Positions 30,895 to 39,695 of a stretch of 64,000 nt of DNA are shown piece by piece. Each line of letters starts with the position of its first letter. Within the stretch, counting starts at the first letter, position 1. Source of the stretch: Parabacteroides sp. PH5-46 (GTDB lineage: Bacteria > Bacteroidota > Bacteroidia > Bacteroidales > Tannerellaceae); contig NZ_JARXXA010000005.1 of NCBI RefSeq assembly GCF_029892785.1, forward strand, positions 186,001 to 250,000, in the 5' to 3' direction. The position numbers and the translations under genes were made by a program. The notes below the pieces were generated by a model that saw nothing but the letters and a program-made list of their open reading frames with translations, was not told where the DNA came from and made no database searches.

Positions 30895-30941
30895 TCAAAA
30901 AGTAACCCTGTAATTCAAAGAACTACAGGGTTACTTTTTGA
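30895..30941 (-). terminator. tmRNA terminator
   Basis: An 18-bp stem (30895-30912 with 30924-30941) ends in runs of A and T and lies just past the tmRNA 3' end on the minus strand. It is symmetrical enough to work in both directions. Confidence 0.85.
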
Positions 30942-30957
30942 TATTCATTCTTAGTTG

Positions 30958-31354
30958 TGGAGCTGGAGAGATTCGAACTCTCGTCCAAACGAGGAACTAA
31001 TTTGCTTTCTACATGTTTATCTTCGCTTTATTTGTCGGGAGAGAGCAAGACCGAAGCTACCAACTCTAACCTTATCCTCTAAATTTTCGCCTAAAGTCCG
31101 AGGCTTCCTTTAAGCTATCTCCGATATTGCTGCACCACCTGATCGGAACGCTTCGGAGCAACAGCATCCGGGTGATGTCACGTTCCAGCACCTAGTGCCG
31201 GAATTAAGCTAAAATCTACTATACTTCGATTAAGCAGCGAGAGCGTAATTATTTTCGCCAGTTAAATGGTCGTTGTCTGAGATTCAAGTGCAAGCCAACC
31301 ACGCACTACATGCTTACAAACCACTTCTACCCGCTGTCAAAACCGGTCAGCCCC
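30958..31354 (-). ncRNA. ssrA: Transfer-messenger RNA
   Basis: The 5' end GGGGCTGACCGG and 3' end CAGCTCCA pair as the acceptor stem; the T-arm contains GTTCGAATC. The encoded tag at 31230-31259 reads GENNYALAA followed by TAA. The terminal CCA is not encoded (genomic sequence continues CAAC), so it must be added after transcription. tmRNA rescues stalled ribosomes and marks the nascent peptide for proteolysis. The -7 element TATCTTTG sits at 31373-31380. Confidence 0.95.
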
Positions 31355-31372
31355 ATGGTTTCATAACGGGGA

Positions 31373-31380
31373 CAAAGATA
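31373..31380 (-). promoter_or_regulatory. -7 element of the tmRNA gene
   Basis: On the minus strand this reads TATCTTTG, ending about 18 nt before the predicted mature 5' end at 31354; a short 5' leader would be trimmed. A TTTG lies 15 bp upstream of it, shorter than the usual spacing. Confidence 0.6.
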
Positions 31381-31472
31381 TGCATTTTTTGTATACAAAC
31401 GAGAAAAACGCTCACTATTCCGAATATTTGCACTTCAAAACACAACTATGAAACCTCGTCGTCGGGTAAGAT

Positions 31473-32354
31473 TTATTCAATGACACCTATTTCGCGGAAC
31501 CAGTCTTCGGCTCTTTCCGGCCACTCATTGACTGTAGCACCAGTATCCCGCAAGCCATATCCATGTCCTCCTTTGCTATATAGGTGCATCCAGGCAGATA
31601 CCCCGGCCTCTTTTAAAGCATAATAATAGAATAAACTACTGTTTATGTATGATTTATCATCTTCCGTCTGAATAATCATGGTAGGCGGAGTTTGTGATGT
31701 AACCTTTAATTCCGGAGCAATCCCGAAGTTTTCACGATCCAGGTATGCGGGGTAAACCAACAGACAAAAGTCCGGACGACAACTTACTTTATCGGTAGCA
31801 TCAATATAGGGATAGGTACGTTGTTGGAAATTATTACTAGCTGTTGCCGACAGATGTGCTCCGGCAGAAAAACCCATCACACCAATCCGCTCTTTATCGA
31901 TACCCAAGTTGTCTGCATGGGCGCGAATATAGCCGATAGCTCTTTGCACATCTTGAAGAGGTGCTTCATGTTTTTCTTTACCTTCTCTGCGGGGAACACG
32001 ATACTTTAATAAGACTGCTGTAATACCTATGCTATTGAGCCATTCGCACACCTCATCTCCTTCCAGATCATAGGCTAAAATATTGTAACCTCCACCAGGA
32101 CAAACAATCATGGCAGTTCCTACAGCAATATCCTCAGGAGCTTGATATATGGTAACAGTTGGTTCACAAACATTTGAAATACGCAAAACTGGCTCTCCTC
32201 CGGTTTTTGCTCCGTCCGTATCTGCCTTTTCAATTAAATCAACTGTTTCTCCGGGAGCTCCTCCAGGGAATAATAACACAGGGCTATCTTGTGCCATAAC
32301 AGTATATACCATACAAGCTGTTCCAACAACTAAAAGTATCCCTTTTTTGAACAT
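31473..32354 (-). CDS. Secreted alpha/beta-hydrolase, acetyl-esterase-like (BD-FAE/Aes type)
   Basis: The 293-residue protein has a signal peptide (cleavage after VMAQ). The fold features are an oxyanion segment CPGGGYN near 84-90, the nucleophile elbow GFSAG near 166, an acidic residue in IQTEDDKSY and the final His in GGHGYGL. This combination fits periplasmic carbohydrate acetyl-esterases and related feruloyl or arylesterase enzymes. The substrate is unknown; the gene is isolated between tmRNA and the Crp/Fnr gene. Confidence 0.85.
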   Translation of the reverse strand: MFKKGILLVVGTACMVYTVMAQDSPVLLFPGGAPGETVDLIEKADTDGAKTGGEPVLRISNVCEPTVTIYQAPEDIAVGTAMIVCPGGGYNILAYDLEGDEVCEWLNSIGITAVLLKYRVPRREGKEKHEAPLQDVQRAIGYIRAHADNLGIDKERIGVMGFSAGAHLSATASNNFQQRTYPYIDATDKVSCRPDFCLLVYPAYLDRENFGIAPELKVTSQTPPTMIIQTEDDKSYINSSLFYYYALKEAGVSAWMHLYSKGGHGYGLRDTGATVNEWPERAEDWFREIGVIE

Positions 32355-32405
32355 AACATTGACTATTTAAGGTTAATTCATAATTACTCATTCCTCACTA
32401 TATGG

Positions 32406-33083
32406 TTACAGCATACACGAAAGTGCATGCCGATCAAGAATCTTCACTTTTCTATTCGAGATACTGATTAGACCTTCTTCTACTAATTTTCGAATTTCTT
32501 TAGCCAATGCCGGACGGGTCACTCCGAAATACTCGGCCAGTTGCACCTGGTTATGCTCCAACTCTACAACATCAGTTCCCTCCTGTACATTATCAAAAAG
32601 GTAATAGATAAAACGGTTTCTGATACCACGGAAAGTAAGTACACGCAAACGTGTCATCGTGCATTTATTACAACTGGTACTTACACACAGGAAATTTTGA
32701 AGAAACAGCGGCATACTATTCATCAACGCAAAGACTGATTCTTTAGTAGCACGCAATAAAGTCACATCTTCTATTACCGTAAATGTAGCTGGAAAAAGAT
32801 TTCGTTGAGCGAAAATGTGAGGAGTTGCAAACGTCCGGGGGGCTCTGATTGTTTCTACACGAACCTTTCCCCCGGAAACGTCAAGCACATCTACATATAG
32901 TTTACCCTTCAGCAAAATGTGGAGATAGTTACAGACAGTTCCCTGTCTGATTATCACTTCGCCTTTGCGGTAGTGGTCAATTCTGTATTCCAGGCGCTCC
33001 AGGACTTCTTCCTGCATTTTTCCGGTAAAATTACGAAACAGAGGAATCGTAAAAATATCCTTCAGCTCATCTAATTCTATCAT
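32406..33083 (-). CDS. Crp/Fnr-family transcriptional regulator
   Basis: The 225-residue protein has an N-terminal cyclic-nucleotide-binding-like fold (EEVLERLEYRIDHYRKGEVIIRQGTVCNYLHILLKGKL, cited in part) and a C-terminal winged helix with EHNQVQLAEYFGVTRPALAKEIRKL. It has a cysteine group (CVSTSCNKC near 133-141), but FNR-style iron-sulfur ligation cannot be claimed. It lies just downstream of the nrf operon, and its own promoter is embedded in a 13-bp inverted repeat, so it probably controls the nrf genes and itself. Confidence 0.9.
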   Translation of the reverse strand: MIELDELKDIFTIPLFRNFTGKMQEEVLERLEYRIDHYRKGEVIIRQGTVCNYLHILLKGKLYVDVLDVSGGKVRVETIRAPRTFATPHIFAQRNLFPATFTVIEDVTLLRATKESVFALMNSMPLFLQNFLCVSTSCNKCTMTRLRVLTFRGIRNRFIYYLFDNVQEGTDVVELEHNQVQLAEYFGVTRPALAKEIRKLVEEGLISISNRKVKILDRHALSCML

Positions 33084-33086
33084 TTT

Positions 33087-33129
33087 AACTGAAAAGTTTG
33101 AACTTCTACAAATGTAAAACTTTTCAGTT
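33087..33129 (-). promoter_or_regulatory. Promoter within a 13-bp inverted repeat, upstream of the Crp/Fnr gene
   Basis: Positions 33087-33099 are the reverse complement of 33117-33129. On the minus strand the 17-nt spacer holds TACATTTG (33109-33116), a match to the -7 consensus, and the start codon is at 33083. A protein bound to the repeat would cover the promoter, which suggests autoregulation. Confidence 0.65.
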
Positions 33130-33134
33130 TAAAA

Positions 33135-34430
33135 TCACCATTTCGAGAAAAATACTTTCGGGTTAATATTCAGCGATACCCAGCCCCAGTCTTGCCAACT
33201 GTCGGGATGTCCTCCCTTTACAGCTTGCATGGCATCTGTACCAAACATCATTGAATAACCGGCAGAAAGAGTTACATCTTTCATGATACTCCAGTTGAGC
33301 TGGAGGTCTATTTCCGAACCAAGCCCTTTGTCTTGTTCCTTATTATCTACATAAACATCTGCTGTTGTAAGGAAGTAGTGATAATTCAACAAGCAGGTTA
33401 CTTTAGGGGATGCTTTATACGTTATCCCGATCTGGTTATCCCATAAGCCCGGATTCATCCCGTTAATAAATGGCGAAGCATAGAAATAGTCCATTGTTCC
33501 ATAGAATTTATGATGCGTGCCATACAAGGGGTTAAATGCTTTATAATCGCCCGGATCCCCTTCGTCTCCGCTTAAATAGTCCGTTGCAACCATAAGTTTC
33601 CAAGTAGAATTTATCTGATAAGAGGCATTCAGGGCAAACATATAAGCAGAGACATCCTTGCTGGCAACGGTTTTGCCAAACTGGTAATAGAACGTTCCGT
33701 ACAAGGAGAATGCGTTTGGCTGGTAAGAGATGTTCGTTCCTAAAGTTTGCAGATACTTGGTGTCAGACTTTTTCTCTTCGGTACTGCCAGCCTCCTGTCC
33801 GAGGTTCATCAACAGGAAGGAGGCATTGAATGCTTTACTTCCAATATGCTGATACCACAAGGTCTGCATATTTTTATACGGCTGAGCGCCGGGAGCATAA
33901 TAGGTTCCTCCTATCGTCTTCTCGTCATTCTGGTTGAAAGCCAGTATCAGGTGTAGTTTGTTTTGCGGATTTTCATATCCCAGCTTTAGGGCATCATGAA
34001 AGCGCCCTGCTACGTTCCAATCTAAGCTACCCAGGATACGGTCGTCGTCGTACACCAGAGACTGACGTCCCAGTTTGGCGAAAAAGCCATTGCCCAAATC
34101 CAGGTTTGCCCAAGCCTCATTCAAGATGAAACGTCCGTTTTTATCAATCTGAGGGTCTTGTCCCCAAACTCCCACATGCTGAGCAGAAAGCCCCAACGAT
34201 AGTTTGTCCCTTTTATAACTCATAGACATACGTGCCCGGTTATTGATAAACCCGACAGGCTCGGCACCCTCGGCGCGAGGATATAGTACACCGTTGCGGT
34301 ATTCGGCACGCGGACGAATCTGCACACCTATAGTAAACTCATTTTCTTTTGAATCATTCGCTTCATTTCCTTCTGCAAAAGCGAAGTGACACATCAATAA
34401 TCCCCAAAAAAACATCATCCATTTTTTCAT
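33135..34430 (-). CDS. Outer-membrane porin, alginate-export-family-like
   Basis: The 431-residue protein has a signal peptide (cleavage after FAFAEG) and a beta-barrel pattern of alternating strands. Segments such as AWANLDLGNGFFAKLGRQSLVYDDDRILGS (shown in part) and GTHHKFYGTMDYFYASPF resemble alginate-export-type porins. It lies 30 nt downstream of ccsA and is probably part of the nrf operon; a role in nitrite or other anion passage is inference from that location. Confidence 0.75.
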   Translation of the reverse strand: MKKWMMFFWGLLMCHFAFAEGNEANDSKENEFTIGVQIRPRAEYRNGVLYPRAEGAEPVGFINNRARMSMSYKRDKLSLGLSAQHVGVWGQDPQIDKNGRFILNEAWANLDLGNGFFAKLGRQSLVYDDDRILGSLDWNVAGRFHDALKLGYENPQNKLHLILAFNQNDEKTIGGTYYAPGAQPYKNMQTLWYQHIGSKAFNASFLLMNLGQEAGSTEEKKSDTKYLQTLGTNISYQPNAFSLYGTFYYQFGKTVASKDVSAYMFALNASYQINSTWKLMVATDYLSGDEGDPGDYKAFNPLYGTHHKFYGTMDYFYASPFINGMNPGLWDNQIGITYKASPKVTCLLNYHYFLTTADVYVDNKEQDKGLGSEIDLQLNWSIMKDVTLSAGYSMMFGTDAMQAVKGGHPDSWQDWGWVSLNINPKVFFSKW

Positions 34431-34460
34431 AATATCATCTATTTAAGTAATTATTTATTG

Positions 34461-35246
34461 TTAGTTATATACATGTATGCTGCCTTGCGCTGACGGCAGG
34501 TAGTTGACGCCAAACCAGCAAATCTGCAGCAAAAGGAAAGAGAAAAGAATCAATCCCAGAGCTGTCCGATGGTTAGCCTGTCGGTATAAGCGGAAGTGGA
34601 TATAAAGCAGGTAGCCCAGCCAGGTAGCCGCCGCCCAGGTTTCCTTGGGATCCCACGACCAGTAATGCCCCCAGGCTTCTTTGGCCCATAAGGCTCCGAA
34701 CAGCATCCCTATTGTCAGAAAGGCTGTCCCAACATAAACCAGGTTATCACACAATGACATGATGGAGCGATCAATCGTTACTTTACGTTTGCTCACAAGT
34801 AAATAAAAAGCAATAATAGCCGAGGCTCCAAGCATGGCATACGCAAACATATAGACGATTACATGCGGAGCAAACCAAGGGCTTTGCAAAGCCGGCATCA
34901 AGGCTTTATTGTGTATTTCGGGCTTTAAAAGGTTGATACAGATAAAGACAAACGATAGTAAGGTACTGAAAGACAATATCCACTTATACCGCCAACGCAC
35001 ATACGTAATCAGTCCCGCTATCGGCAGGAAGAACGAATACCAAAGGCGCGTTTCGCCCATTGTACGCATAGGAGGCCTCTCCAGCGACATCCACATTCCA
35101 ATGATGAAAGAAAAGAAAAGGAGTAATCCCGCGACAGTAAATGCAATAGCCTTCTTATAACCAGTTGCTTTATAAGCAAAATAAGCCCCTGCTATCCAGC
35201 ACAGGACAGACGGTAATGCGATGTATATAAAATAATCCCAACTCAT
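34461..35246 (-). CDS. CcsA/ResC-type cytochrome c maturation protein (haem handling)
   Basis: This 261-residue integral membrane protein has about seven or eight helices and the tryptophan-rich haem motif WGHYWSWDPKETWAAATWL near 214-232. It works with ResB in System II cytochrome c maturation, attaching haem to CXXCH sites outside the membrane. It starts 1 nt after the resB stop, so the two are coupled. Its presence next to nrfHA supports haem loading of those proteins. Confidence 0.92.
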   Translation of the reverse strand: MSWDYFIYIALPSVLCWIAGAYFAYKATGYKKAIAFTVAGLLLFFSFIIGMWMSLERPPMRTMGETRLWYSFFLPIAGLITYVRWRYKWILSFSTLLSFVFICINLLKPEIHNKALMPALQSPWFAPHVIVYMFAYAMLGASAIIAFYLLVSKRKVTIDRSIMSLCDNLVYVGTAFLTIGMLFGALWAKEAWGHYWSWDPKETWAAATWLGYLLYIHFRLYRQANHRTALGLILFSFLLLQICWFGVNYLPSAQGSIHVYN

Positions 35247-35247
35247 A

Positions 35248-36279
35248 TCAATCTTTCTTTACAGGAGCAGAAACAAATAGATAAACAGCACCTGCCAGCA
35301 TCATCAAAATCCCCAGATACACAGTAGGAAGCCAAGGATCTCTTACAAGTTCAAAGACGCTTGTACGACTCCATTTCCCCATGCGCTCGTCATAGCTCAA
35401 CTGGTATATCTTCCATCCGGCCACTGACATCGGCTTATTCACTTCCAGCATGTATTCTCTTGTGTCTTTGTCTTTTGCGTAAACGATAATATCAGAGGCA
35501 AATCGTTTGGGTTCACGATCCGGCATAATCAGGCTTACCCTATCATCCAGCCGAAGCGCCACGTATTGAAACATAAAATTACCACAACTCACCCAGCCTT
35601 CGCGCCGAGTGTCATCTGTCATATTATGCGCTTTCACATATACGGCAGAGGTAGCTCCTTCAGAATGAAAAGCTTTGAACAGGACGGTATCTTTCGTTAT
35701 CATGGCGGCAGCCGAAGGCAAGTAGTCGGTAACCTCTATCTCCCAGTCCAGCAAACGGCTTGTCAGCGGACAGTCTTCTACCAGCAAGTTCTGTGGTTGC
35801 TTCTCCGGCAAGACCTCTCCTGTGGTATTGTCTACAAGGAATAGCTTTGGCGGATACTCATCAATGGTAAACGATTTCAGCTCAATAGCTAAAGGAAGCT
35901 CCACCATCTCTCCCTTTTCATCCGTCACCCTCCATTCGGGAAAGTCCGTTGTTACAGTCATATGCAGGCGTTGCAGGTCTCCGTTTCCCAGCATGGCAGC
36001 CAATAACGCAATAAACAAACCCACGTGATTCAACATAAAACCAGTATCCCTTTTCCACCTAAAATGTTTGAGTCGGCGGAAAATAACCAATCCCAAAACA
36101 ATCTGAAAATAGATGAATGACAAGACAAAGAGCCAGGAAGAAATACCGATCAGACCGAAACCCAACAGGATAACAAAAAACAATAATGAAGATAGCGCTG
36201 TAATAGCCGCTACCCGGCCGGAAAGCCATCTGGCTGCTACAGCAGCATATCCCCATAGTTGCTTCACCATATAAATCAA
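35248..36279 (-). CDS. ResB-like cytochrome c maturation protein
   Basis: The 343-residue protein has membrane helices near the N terminus (two to three) and one near the C terminus (YLGILMMLAGAVYLFVSA), with a large extracytoplasmic domain between them, as in ResB/CcsB proteins of Bacteroidetes. An ATG at 36270 is an alternative start. It overlaps the 3' end of nrfA by 4 nt, a sign of translational coupling. Confidence 0.85.
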   Translation of the reverse strand: MIYMVKQLWGYAAVAARWLSGRVAAITALSSLLFFVILLGFGLIGISSWLFVLSFIYFQIVLGLVIFRRLKHFRWKRDTGFMLNHVGLFIALLAAMLGNGDLQRLHMTVTTDFPEWRVTDEKGEMVELPLAIELKSFTIDEYPPKLFLVDNTTGEVLPEKQPQNLLVEDCPLTSRLLDWEIEVTDYLPSAAAMITKDTVLFKAFHSEGATSAVYVKAHNMTDDTRREGWVSCGNFMFQYVALRLDDRVSLIMPDREPKRFASDIIVYAKDKDTREYMLEVNKPMSVAGWKIYQLSYDERMGKWSRTSVFELVRDPWLPTVYLGILMMLAGAVYLFVSAPVKKD

Positions 36280-37760
36280 CTTCTATCTACCAGACGGTTA
36301 TTAGCCTTTGCTTGCTTCAGCCATTCCGGTACGATTGTATTTAAGAACTTTTCTTTCGCTGCTTTTTCGGCCGGAATATCCAAACCTATATACTTCTGAG
36401 CCTTCTCCTTTGTAGAGATATCAGGCATCGGCACATCAGCAGTATGGCCTAAGTTGGCTAAGACTTTCGAAATAGCCAGACGCGCTTGCAAGGCCTTATC
36501 TAGTCCACCACCTAAGATACGCTGGATTTCCTGCGGAGCATGGAACGAACCACCATGAGACGCCACCCCAAAGTCCCAACGCCATTGTGCCTGGCGAAGC
36601 AGCTTCAGTACATCCTTCATTTGTGTATCAGTGGCCCCTTTCTCCCAGGCAAAGGCAGCTTCTATGTGAGCTTTGGCCAATTCGTCTTCCAGACGGTTGC
36701 GTGTTTCGTTTGCTTTGATCTGGCGTTCATACACGTTGTTACGTAGGGTTTCTTCGCTCTCGCGGTGGCATACCTGACAGGTACGGTCTATCATATTCAG
36801 AGGGCTCTGGATATGATGGTCGCTATACTTGATTCCACCTTCGCTCTTATATGGCATGTGGCAATCAGCACAAGACACACCGCGTTGTCCGTGAATACCC
36901 ATTTCGGCTATTTCCCAGTCAGGGTGTTGCGCTTTGATTATCGGCGTTTTGCTCAGTTTATGTGTATAGTCGGCAAACGCTATATTATCGTAATAAGCCT
37001 CCATGTTTTCAACCGTCAGCCCTTCATCCCAGGGGAAGGTTACATATTTGCCGTCTCCTTTAAAGTAATACTCCACGTGGCACTGGGCGCAGACTAAGGA
37101 ACGCATCTCTTGTTGAGTAGCATTCTTAATGTCTTTCCCCTGACGCTCGAAAGCCTCTATTAAGGCGGGACGACTGATTTGCAGATTCATATTCTCCGGC
37201 TCGTGGCAATCGGCACAACCGATAGGGTTTACCACTTCTTTACCCATAGCCGCCCAGGTAGCCTTATAAAAGTTTTCTACCCCCACAGCTTGCATCATAC
37301 GAGGCACATCCGGGCTTTTACATGTCCAACAACTGGCCGATTGAGGCCCTTCGGCATCTGTCATCGGAGAACCTGTCCGCAACGTATGCCACACATCTTC
37401 TATAGCGTGCATGTGTCCACGGGGAGAGATATAATCTTTAGAGAAAGCATATCCAGCCCACAAGATAACCATGTTGGGACGTTCTTCAAGTACATCCACC
37501 TGCTGGCTACCATTAAACATCGTTTTGGTATCCGACTGTTCGGTTTGTTTCCAGGTTTCATACTCTCTGGGATAGTTGTCGGCAAACACCTCGTTCTTTG
37601 CTTCAATGCCTGTTATCTCTACCTTCTTATTATTAAATACACTTGCTATTTCCGCCCTTCTTTCGGTAACAGAAGCAGCCAGCATACCCAGTACAAAAAC
37701 AACAATGATTGTCCCCAGAAACAACAGCCAACCTTGCCATGATTTTAAATTCTTTTCCAT
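36276..37760 (-). CDS. nrfA: Ammonia-forming cytochrome c nitrite reductase, catalytic subunit
   Basis: The 494-residue protein has an N-terminal membrane anchor and five haem-binding motifs in order: CWTCK (active-site haem with Lys ligand), CADCH, CAQCH, CADCH and CQVCH. This is the characteristic NrfA pattern; the CXXCK site catalyses six-electron reduction of nitrite to ammonium. It pairs with NrfH, encoded 22 nt upstream, which delivers electrons from menaquinol. Confidence 0.97.
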   Translation of the reverse strand: MEKNLKSWQGWLLFLGTIIVVFVLGMLAASVTERRAEIASVFNNKKVEITGIEAKNEVFADNYPREYETWKQTEQSDTKTMFNGSQQVDVLEERPNMVILWAGYAFSKDYISPRGHMHAIEDVWHTLRTGSPMTDAEGPQSASCWTCKSPDVPRMMQAVGVENFYKATWAAMGKEVVNPIGCADCHEPENMNLQISRPALIEAFERQGKDIKNATQQEMRSLVCAQCHVEYYFKGDGKYVTFPWDEGLTVENMEAYYDNIAFADYTHKLSKTPIIKAQHPDWEIAEMGIHGQRGVSCADCHMPYKSEGGIKYSDHHIQSPLNMIDRTCQVCHRESEETLRNNVYERQIKANETRNRLEDELAKAHIEAAFAWEKGATDTQMKDVLKLLRQAQWRWDFGVASHGGSFHAPQEIQRILGGGLDKALQARLAISKVLANLGHTADVPMPDISTKEKAQKYIGLDIPAEKAAKEKFLNTIVPEWLKQAKANNRLVDRS

Positions 37761-37782
37761 ATATGTATTGATTTTAAATTTG

Positions 37783-38367
37783 TTATTTTTTCTTCTTTAG
37801 CCAATCGGGAACATTGGTTTTAGGGTATGGGATAAGCGCCGACGGAGTAGACGACAAACTGTTCTTCCCTCCATGAGGTACCTCCCGATGGCAATCCCAA
37901 CAAGCCTTACCTTCACCCATCTTCACATCATGATAGTCTACTTGTCCGGTTTTTACAAATTCCGTATTCAATTGTGTATGACAGCGAATACAGTTGTTCA
38001 TGATTACTTCCGAACTTTCGTCAATGGCTTGCATCACCTGAGGCTCACCCCGCATGGTAAATACAGCCGCGTGCCGCAGACCATCTTTTCCTTTGAAAAA
38101 CCATTTATTTACAAAGTTGTCTTGTGGCACATGACAATCATTACAAGTAGCATCTCGCCCATGCGAACTATGACTCCAAGTAGCATAGTAAGGAGCCATG
38201 ATATGGCAATTCACACACGTAGCCGGTTCGTCGGAAAGGTAACTCCACGCCCTGGAAGCATACACAGTATAAGCCCCCAAGCCACAAGCAACTCCCAGCA
38301 GAACAATTGCCAGCAGTTTCCATTGCTTCGTAGGGAGGAGGATGTTTATGATTTCATGTATTCTCAT
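37783..38367 (-). CDS. nrfH: Tetrahaem quinol dehydrogenase subunit of nitrite reductase
   Basis: The 194-residue protein has one N-terminal membrane helix (LAIVLLGVACGLGAYTVYA) and four CXXCH motifs: CVNCH, CNDCH, CIRCH and CWDCH. This is the NapC/NirT family NrfH, which oxidises menaquinol and passes electrons to NrfA. It is the first gene of the nrf operon. A 16-bp palindrome lies 57-72 nt upstream of its start. Confidence 0.95.
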   Translation of the reverse strand: MRIHEIINILLPTKQWKLLAIVLLGVACGLGAYTVYASRAWSYLSDEPATCVNCHIMAPYYATWSHSSHGRDATCNDCHVPQDNFVNKWFFKGKDGLRHAAVFTMRGEPQVMQAIDESSEVIMNNCIRCHTQLNTEFVKTGQVDYHDVKMGEGKACWDCHREVPHGGKNSLSSTPSALIPYPKTNVPDWLKKKK

Positions 38368-38394
38368 AAATATTGCCGTTTAAGGATTATGGCA

Positions 38395-38439
38395 CAAATA
38401 TCAGGAATCAGAAAAGTATAAAATGTAATAATTATTACA
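38395..38439 (-). promoter_or_regulatory. nrfHA promoter with a 16-bp palindrome (Crp/Fnr-like site)
   Basis: On the minus strand a near-match to the -7 element (GATATTTG) covers 38395-38402. TGTAATAATTATTACA at 38424-38439 is a perfect 16-bp palindrome of the TGTAA-N6-TTACA type seen for Crp/Fnr proteins. Its centre is about 42 bp upstream of the predicted transcription start, a class-II activator position. The neighbouring Crp/Fnr gene is the natural candidate. Confidence 0.65.
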
Positions 38440-38494
38440 CTTCCTCTTTTTTCCTTAACAGAAAATCACCTTTCATAAAGGCACACTCTCTTAA

Positions 38495-38513
38495 AGGTGC
38501 TATATTTGCACCT
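38495..38513 (+). promoter_or_regulatory. Promoter core inside an inverted repeat, first ORF6N cassette
   Basis: TATATTTG (38501-38508) matches TAnnTTTG, and AGGTGC (38495-38500) and GCACCT (38508-38513) flank it as an inverted repeat with a 7-nt spacer. This would let a dimeric regulator, perhaps an ORF6N product, repress the cassette at 38527. Confidence 0.5.
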
Positions 38514-38526
38514 CAAAACACTAACT

Positions 38527-39094
38527 ATGGAATTACAGGTAATCCAAAACAAGATTTACGAAATTAGAAGTCAACGGGTGATGTTAGACTTCGACCTGGC
38601 CGAGATGTATCAAGTAGAAACAAGAGTTCTAAACCAAGCAGTTAAGCGAAATATGAAAAGGTTTCCATCTGATTTTATGTTTCAACTAACAAAGGATGAA
38701 TGGAGCATCTTGAAGTCACAATTTTTGATTTCAAGATGGGGAGGTAGCCGTAAACTACCTTTTGCATTCACAGAGCAAGGACTTGCCATGCTTTTCCGGT
38801 GTTCTTAACTCTGATATTGCTATTCACGTAAACATCAATATTATGCGTGCCTTTGTTGCTGTCAGACAATTATTACATAACCCTCCTGCTGATAAATATT
38901 CGGAACTCCAAAAAGAAGTCAGAGAACTCAAGGAATACGTTGAAGAGGTATTTACCGACTACAACGATATAAACGAGGACACAAGGATGCAATTAGAACT
39001 TATCAACGAATCGCTGGCGGAACTTCAGGCGAAAAAGAAGTTGGATGAGAAGCCACGCAGACCAGTTGGGTTTGTCAAACCGGAAAACAGATGA
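38527..39094 (+). pseudogene. ORF6N-domain protein, cassette 1, with a +1 frameshift
   Basis: The N-terminal 93 codons (to 38808) encode an ORF6N domain ([20 protein letters not shown]). Codons then break at TTTT (38792-38795), where paralogues have three Ts or TTG, and a stop follows. The next frame continues as SDIAIHVNINIMRAFVAVRQ and a coiled-coil tail that ends GFVKPENR at 39094. Total length is 568 nt, one base too many. ORF6N proteins are phage-type putative DNA-binding regulators. An internal ATG at IMRAFVA might allow a truncated product. Confidence 0.8.
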
Positions 39095-39108
39095 TAATCA
39101 AAAAAGCT

Positions 39109-39681
39109 ATGGAATTACAGATTATACGAAACAAGATATATGAGATAAGAGGGCATAAGGTGATGCTAGACTTTGACCTGGCCGAGATGTACGGAATAGA
39201 GACAAGAGTGCTCAAGCAAGCTGTTAGGCGTAATCTTAAGAGATTTGAAGGTGACGATTTTATGTTTGAACTTACCAAGGAGGAACTTTCAACATCACAA
39301 ATTGTGATCTTGAATAAAGGACGAGGGTATAACTTTAAATATGCCCCTTTTGCCTTCACGGAATTAGGCGTAGCGATGCTTTCCTCAGTTATCAATTCAG
39401 ATACTGCCATTGAAATAAACAGGAGTATTATGCGTACCTTCGTGGCTCTGCGCCAACTCGTTTTTAATGCTCCGACAGATGAGGTAAAGGAACTCCAAAA
39501 AGAAGTCCGGGAACTCAAAGAATACGTTGAAGAGGTATTTACCGACTACAACGATATAAACGAAGACACTAGGATGCAATTAGAACTTATCAACGAATCA
39601 ATGGCGGAGCTTCAAGCCAAAAAGAAGTTGGATGAGAGGCCGCGTAGACCTGTTGGGTTTGTTAAACCGGAAAACAGATAA
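39109..39681 (+). CDS. ORF6N-domain protein, cassette 2, intact
   Basis: From ATG at 39109 the frame runs 190 residues without a break; an upstream ATG at 39091 would add six residues. It begins [20 protein letters not shown] and ends in the same coiled-coil tail as the other two cassettes ([20 protein letters not shown] and [18 protein letters not shown]). The centre, about residues 45-110, differs strongly from cassettes 1 and 3. ORF6N members are phage- and chromosome-borne DNA-binding proteins; the target here is unknown. Confidence 0.8.
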   Translation: MELQIIRNKIYEIRGHKVMLDFDLAEMYGIETRVLKQAVRRNLKRFEGDDFMFELTKEELSTSQIVILNKGRGYNFKYAPFAFTELGVAMLSSVINSDTAIEINRSIMRTFVALRQLVFNAPTDEVKELQKEVRELKEYVEEVFTDYNDINEDTRMQLELINESMAELQAKKKLDERPRRPVGFVKPENR

Positions 39682-39695
39682 TAATCAAAAAAGCT

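Noticed and set aside
37179-37742. Plus-strand frame of 187 codons inside nrfA
   Set aside because: It is opposite five conserved haem motifs; the His-rich translation is only the antisense of cytochrome codons.
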